A stretch of DNA of 7,162 nt from an uncultured Desulfobulbaceae bacterium (GTDB taxonomy: Bacteria > Desulfobacterota > Desulfobulbia > Desulfobulbales > Desulfobulbaceae): contig CALZIH010000148.1 in the NCBI GenBank assembly GCA_945787305.1, positions 1-7,162 on the forward strand, read 5' to 3'. The translations under genes were made by a program, and so were the position numbers. The notes beneath the pieces were generated by a model. It did no database searches and was not told where the DNA came from. It was given only the letters and a program-made list of their open reading frames with translations. Below are positions 5,549 to 7,162 of this stretch, piece by piece; within the stretch, counting starts at the first letter, position 1; each line of letters opens with the position of its first letter.

Positions 5549-7162
5549 TTAGATCTCGCGAACGGCGATCTTTTTAATCCGACTTATTCGAGCTTGCTCC
5601 GATGTAAAGCCAAAAACCTTTTCCAACAGTTCCATTGGACTGGTTCCGGCCTGACCATGCCTATGAATGAGGGTGAGAGCTAACCGCTTATCCTCCTGTT
5701 TTATGGAAACGACCAGCGGACGGACATCAAGTTGCCTACGTTTTCTTTTTCGTATCCGTTCGACAATGCATTCCTTAGCAGCCAGAAAATCATCTATCCG
5801 CTGCTGGATTGCTTCATCAATCGAAAATGGAAGATTAACTTCATACTCAGCTTGCTGGTCACCCTGCTGGCCCTTCCCGACAATATCGACAGCACTCACC
5901 CGAATGGTTTCTGGAAATTCCAAATTCATTGCCTCAAGGGCTGTTTGCGGGTTGCCGAGCGGACGCGAAAGATCAACATCAAAATATTCGACCATGCTCT
6001 CCATCCCCACAGGCAGAGCCTGACTAAATGATACCTTGGGCGATGGATTATAGCCTTTGGAAAACAAGACCGGAAGGCCCGCTCTGCGAAGCACTCTAAA
6101 GACCAACTGCAGCATCTCCAAGTGCCCATAAAATCGGCTGTGCTCCAAGCGTGAATAATGGATCCGATAGCGAAAGGATGCATCCTCTTGCTCTTTTGTT
6201 TTTTCGCCGGCAACAGCAACGGATAAAGTTGAACATTCCTTGTTGACCACAGGCATGATTGTTTTAAAATCACACAAACCACATTGCTGACAACCAATAT
6301 TTCGGCAGTCCGGGGTGTAGGCTCGTTCAAGGGCCCGTTGCCATTCCTGTTCCAAGAATTCACTATTGACACCGCTTTGGAGATGATCCCAAGGCAAGGG
6401 CTCATCCGTTGTCCTGGCACGCAAATAGGCATTCATGTTGATACCGCAAATATCGGCGGCCTGCTGCCAGTTTTGCAGGCGAAAATGCTCAGACCAGCCG
6501 TCAAACCGTACCCCTGCTTTCCAGGCTGTTTCAATCAACTGACCCAGCCTGCGGTCTCCACGGGAAAAAACCCCCTCCATAACCGAGGTATGGGCATCAT
6601 GCCATTTCAATTTAAACCCCTTTCGCGGCAGCAACTGTTTAAGACGTGTCAGCCGTGCTTTGGCCTCTTCAAGACTCAGTTGCCCATGCCACTGAAAAGG
6701 GGTATGCGGTTTAGGGATAAAGGTGGCAACACTTACGTTGATCTGGGCCTTTCCTCTGGTTTCGGCTGCGTTTCGAGCTTTTACAGCAAGGTCGACAATG
6801 CCCTCGACGTCCTCCTCGGTTTCAGTCGGCAGCCCTATCATAAAATAAAATTTGATCAGATTCCAGCCGGCCCCAAAGGCGTCCCGGCAGGTGGCCAACA
6901 AGTCTTCTTCGGTGATTCCCTTGTTTATGACTTCCCGTAGCCGGTCGGTGCCGGCCTCAGGCGCTACGGTAAAACCAGTTTTACGAACCCGTTTTACCTG
7001 TTCAATAATTTCGGGCGTTAAAGTACCTACACGCATGGAGGGCATGGAAACCGATACATACTCATTGGAAAATCGATCCATCAAACGAATTAACACTTCA
7101 GGCAAGCAAGAGTAATCGCCGGTTGACAGCGACAGCAATGCCAATTCATCGAACCCGCTGGC
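5549..7162 (-). CDS. Radical SAM protein fused to DUF2344 (TIGR03960/TIGR03936-like), 5' end outside window
   Basis: The frame is open at the right edge, so only the C-terminal 537 residues are visible; the SAM-binding CxxxCxxC motif and any B12-binding domain would lie beyond it. The visible part begins with the later half of the radical SAM barrel: DELALLSLSTGDYS, then SVSMPSMRVG, VAPEAGTDRLR (about 66-76) and KFYFMIGLPTET (about 104-115). Next comes the family region around QWHGQ and the cysteine set CRNIGCQQCGLC (about 286-297; bases 6307-6272), which could bind a metal or cluster. From about residue 329 to the end is the DUF2344 domain (RYRIHYSR, LRRAGLPVLFSKGYNPSPK, ALPVGMES). The function of this fusion is not known to me; it is common in deltaproteobacteria and other anaerobes, often near RNase G and ribosomal protein genes. 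It ends 265 bases before the trpB start and may or may not share its transcript. Confidence 0.9.
   Translation of the reverse strand, partial: ASGFDELALLSLSTGDYSCLPEVLIRLMDRFSNEYVSVSMPSMRVGTLTPEIIEQVKRVRKTGFTVAPEAGTDRLREVINKGITEEDLLATCRDAFGAGWNLIKFYFMIGLPTETEEDVEGIVDLAVKARNAAETRGKAQINVSVATFIPKPHTPFQWHGQLSLEEAKARLTRLKQLLPRKGFKLKWHDAHTSVMEGVFSRGDRRLGQLIETAWKAGVRFDGWSEHFRLQNWQQAADICGINMNAYLRARTTDEPLPWDHLQSGVNSEFLEQEWQRALERAYTPDCRNIGCQQCGLCDFKTIMPVVNKECSTLSVAVAGEKTKEQEDASFRYRIHYSRLEHSRFYGHLEMLQLVFRVLRRAGLPVLFSKGYNPSPKVSFSQALPVGMESMVEYFDVDLSRPLGNPQTALEAMNLEFPETIRVSAVDIVGKGQQGDQQAEYEVNLPFSIDEAIQQRIDDFLAAKECIVERIRKRKRRQLDVRPLVVSIKQEDKRLALTLIHRHGQAGTSPMELLEKVFGFTSEQARISRIKKIAVREI

Noticed and set aside
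5926..6432. Minus-strand frame of 168 codons overlapping the radical SAM/DUF2344 gene in another frame
   Set aside because: The main frame carries clear DUF2344 and cysteine motifs across the same bases; the overlapping frame has no family features.
6284..6940. Plus-strand open frame of 218 codons opposite the radical SAM gene
   Set aside because: It lies wholly antisense to a well-conserved protein and shows no domain of its own. Its length follows from the codon use of the real gene.

Overview
The window holds six protein-coding genes, all on the minus strand, in ordinary chromosomal context. The families and their arrangement suggest a Gram-negative, probably anaerobic bacterium of the former Deltaproteobacteria (Desulfobulbales-like). 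The clues are an Mla lipid-transport operon in the order E-F-D, a TrpB2-type synthase, and a radical SAM protein fused to DUF2344. This placement is an inference from gene content, not from a search. No phage, transposase, CRISPR, tRNA or rRNA was seen.

In the direction of transcription (right to left): the 3' part of a radical SAM/DUF2344 fusion gene enters from the right edge (7162 to 5549). A 231-base spacer holds nested inverted repeats and one copy of a short motif. Next come trpB-type tryptophan synthase beta (5283 to 3940) and, 19 bases later, a PBP4-type D-Ala-D-Ala carboxypeptidase (3920 to 2694), probably in one operon. A 514-base spacer holds a four-copy 17-bp tandem repeat, a second copy of the short motif and a weak candidate promoter. 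It is followed by mlaE, mlaF and mlaD (2179 to 97), separated by 2 bases and by a 4-base ATGA overlap, so clearly one operon. The last 96 bases carry nothing I can support.

The work of the region is cell-envelope upkeep (phospholipid transport between the membranes, peptidoglycan trimming) plus amino-acid metabolism and one uncharacterised radical SAM enzyme. I found no convincing new multi-gene system. The points worth a second look are small: a structured element upstream of trpB that on the plus strand looks like a tiny RNA with its own terminator, a perfect 10-bp hairpin beside a nine-base homopolymer in the dacB signal-peptide region, the 17-bp tandem repeat, and a motif shared by both long spacers.
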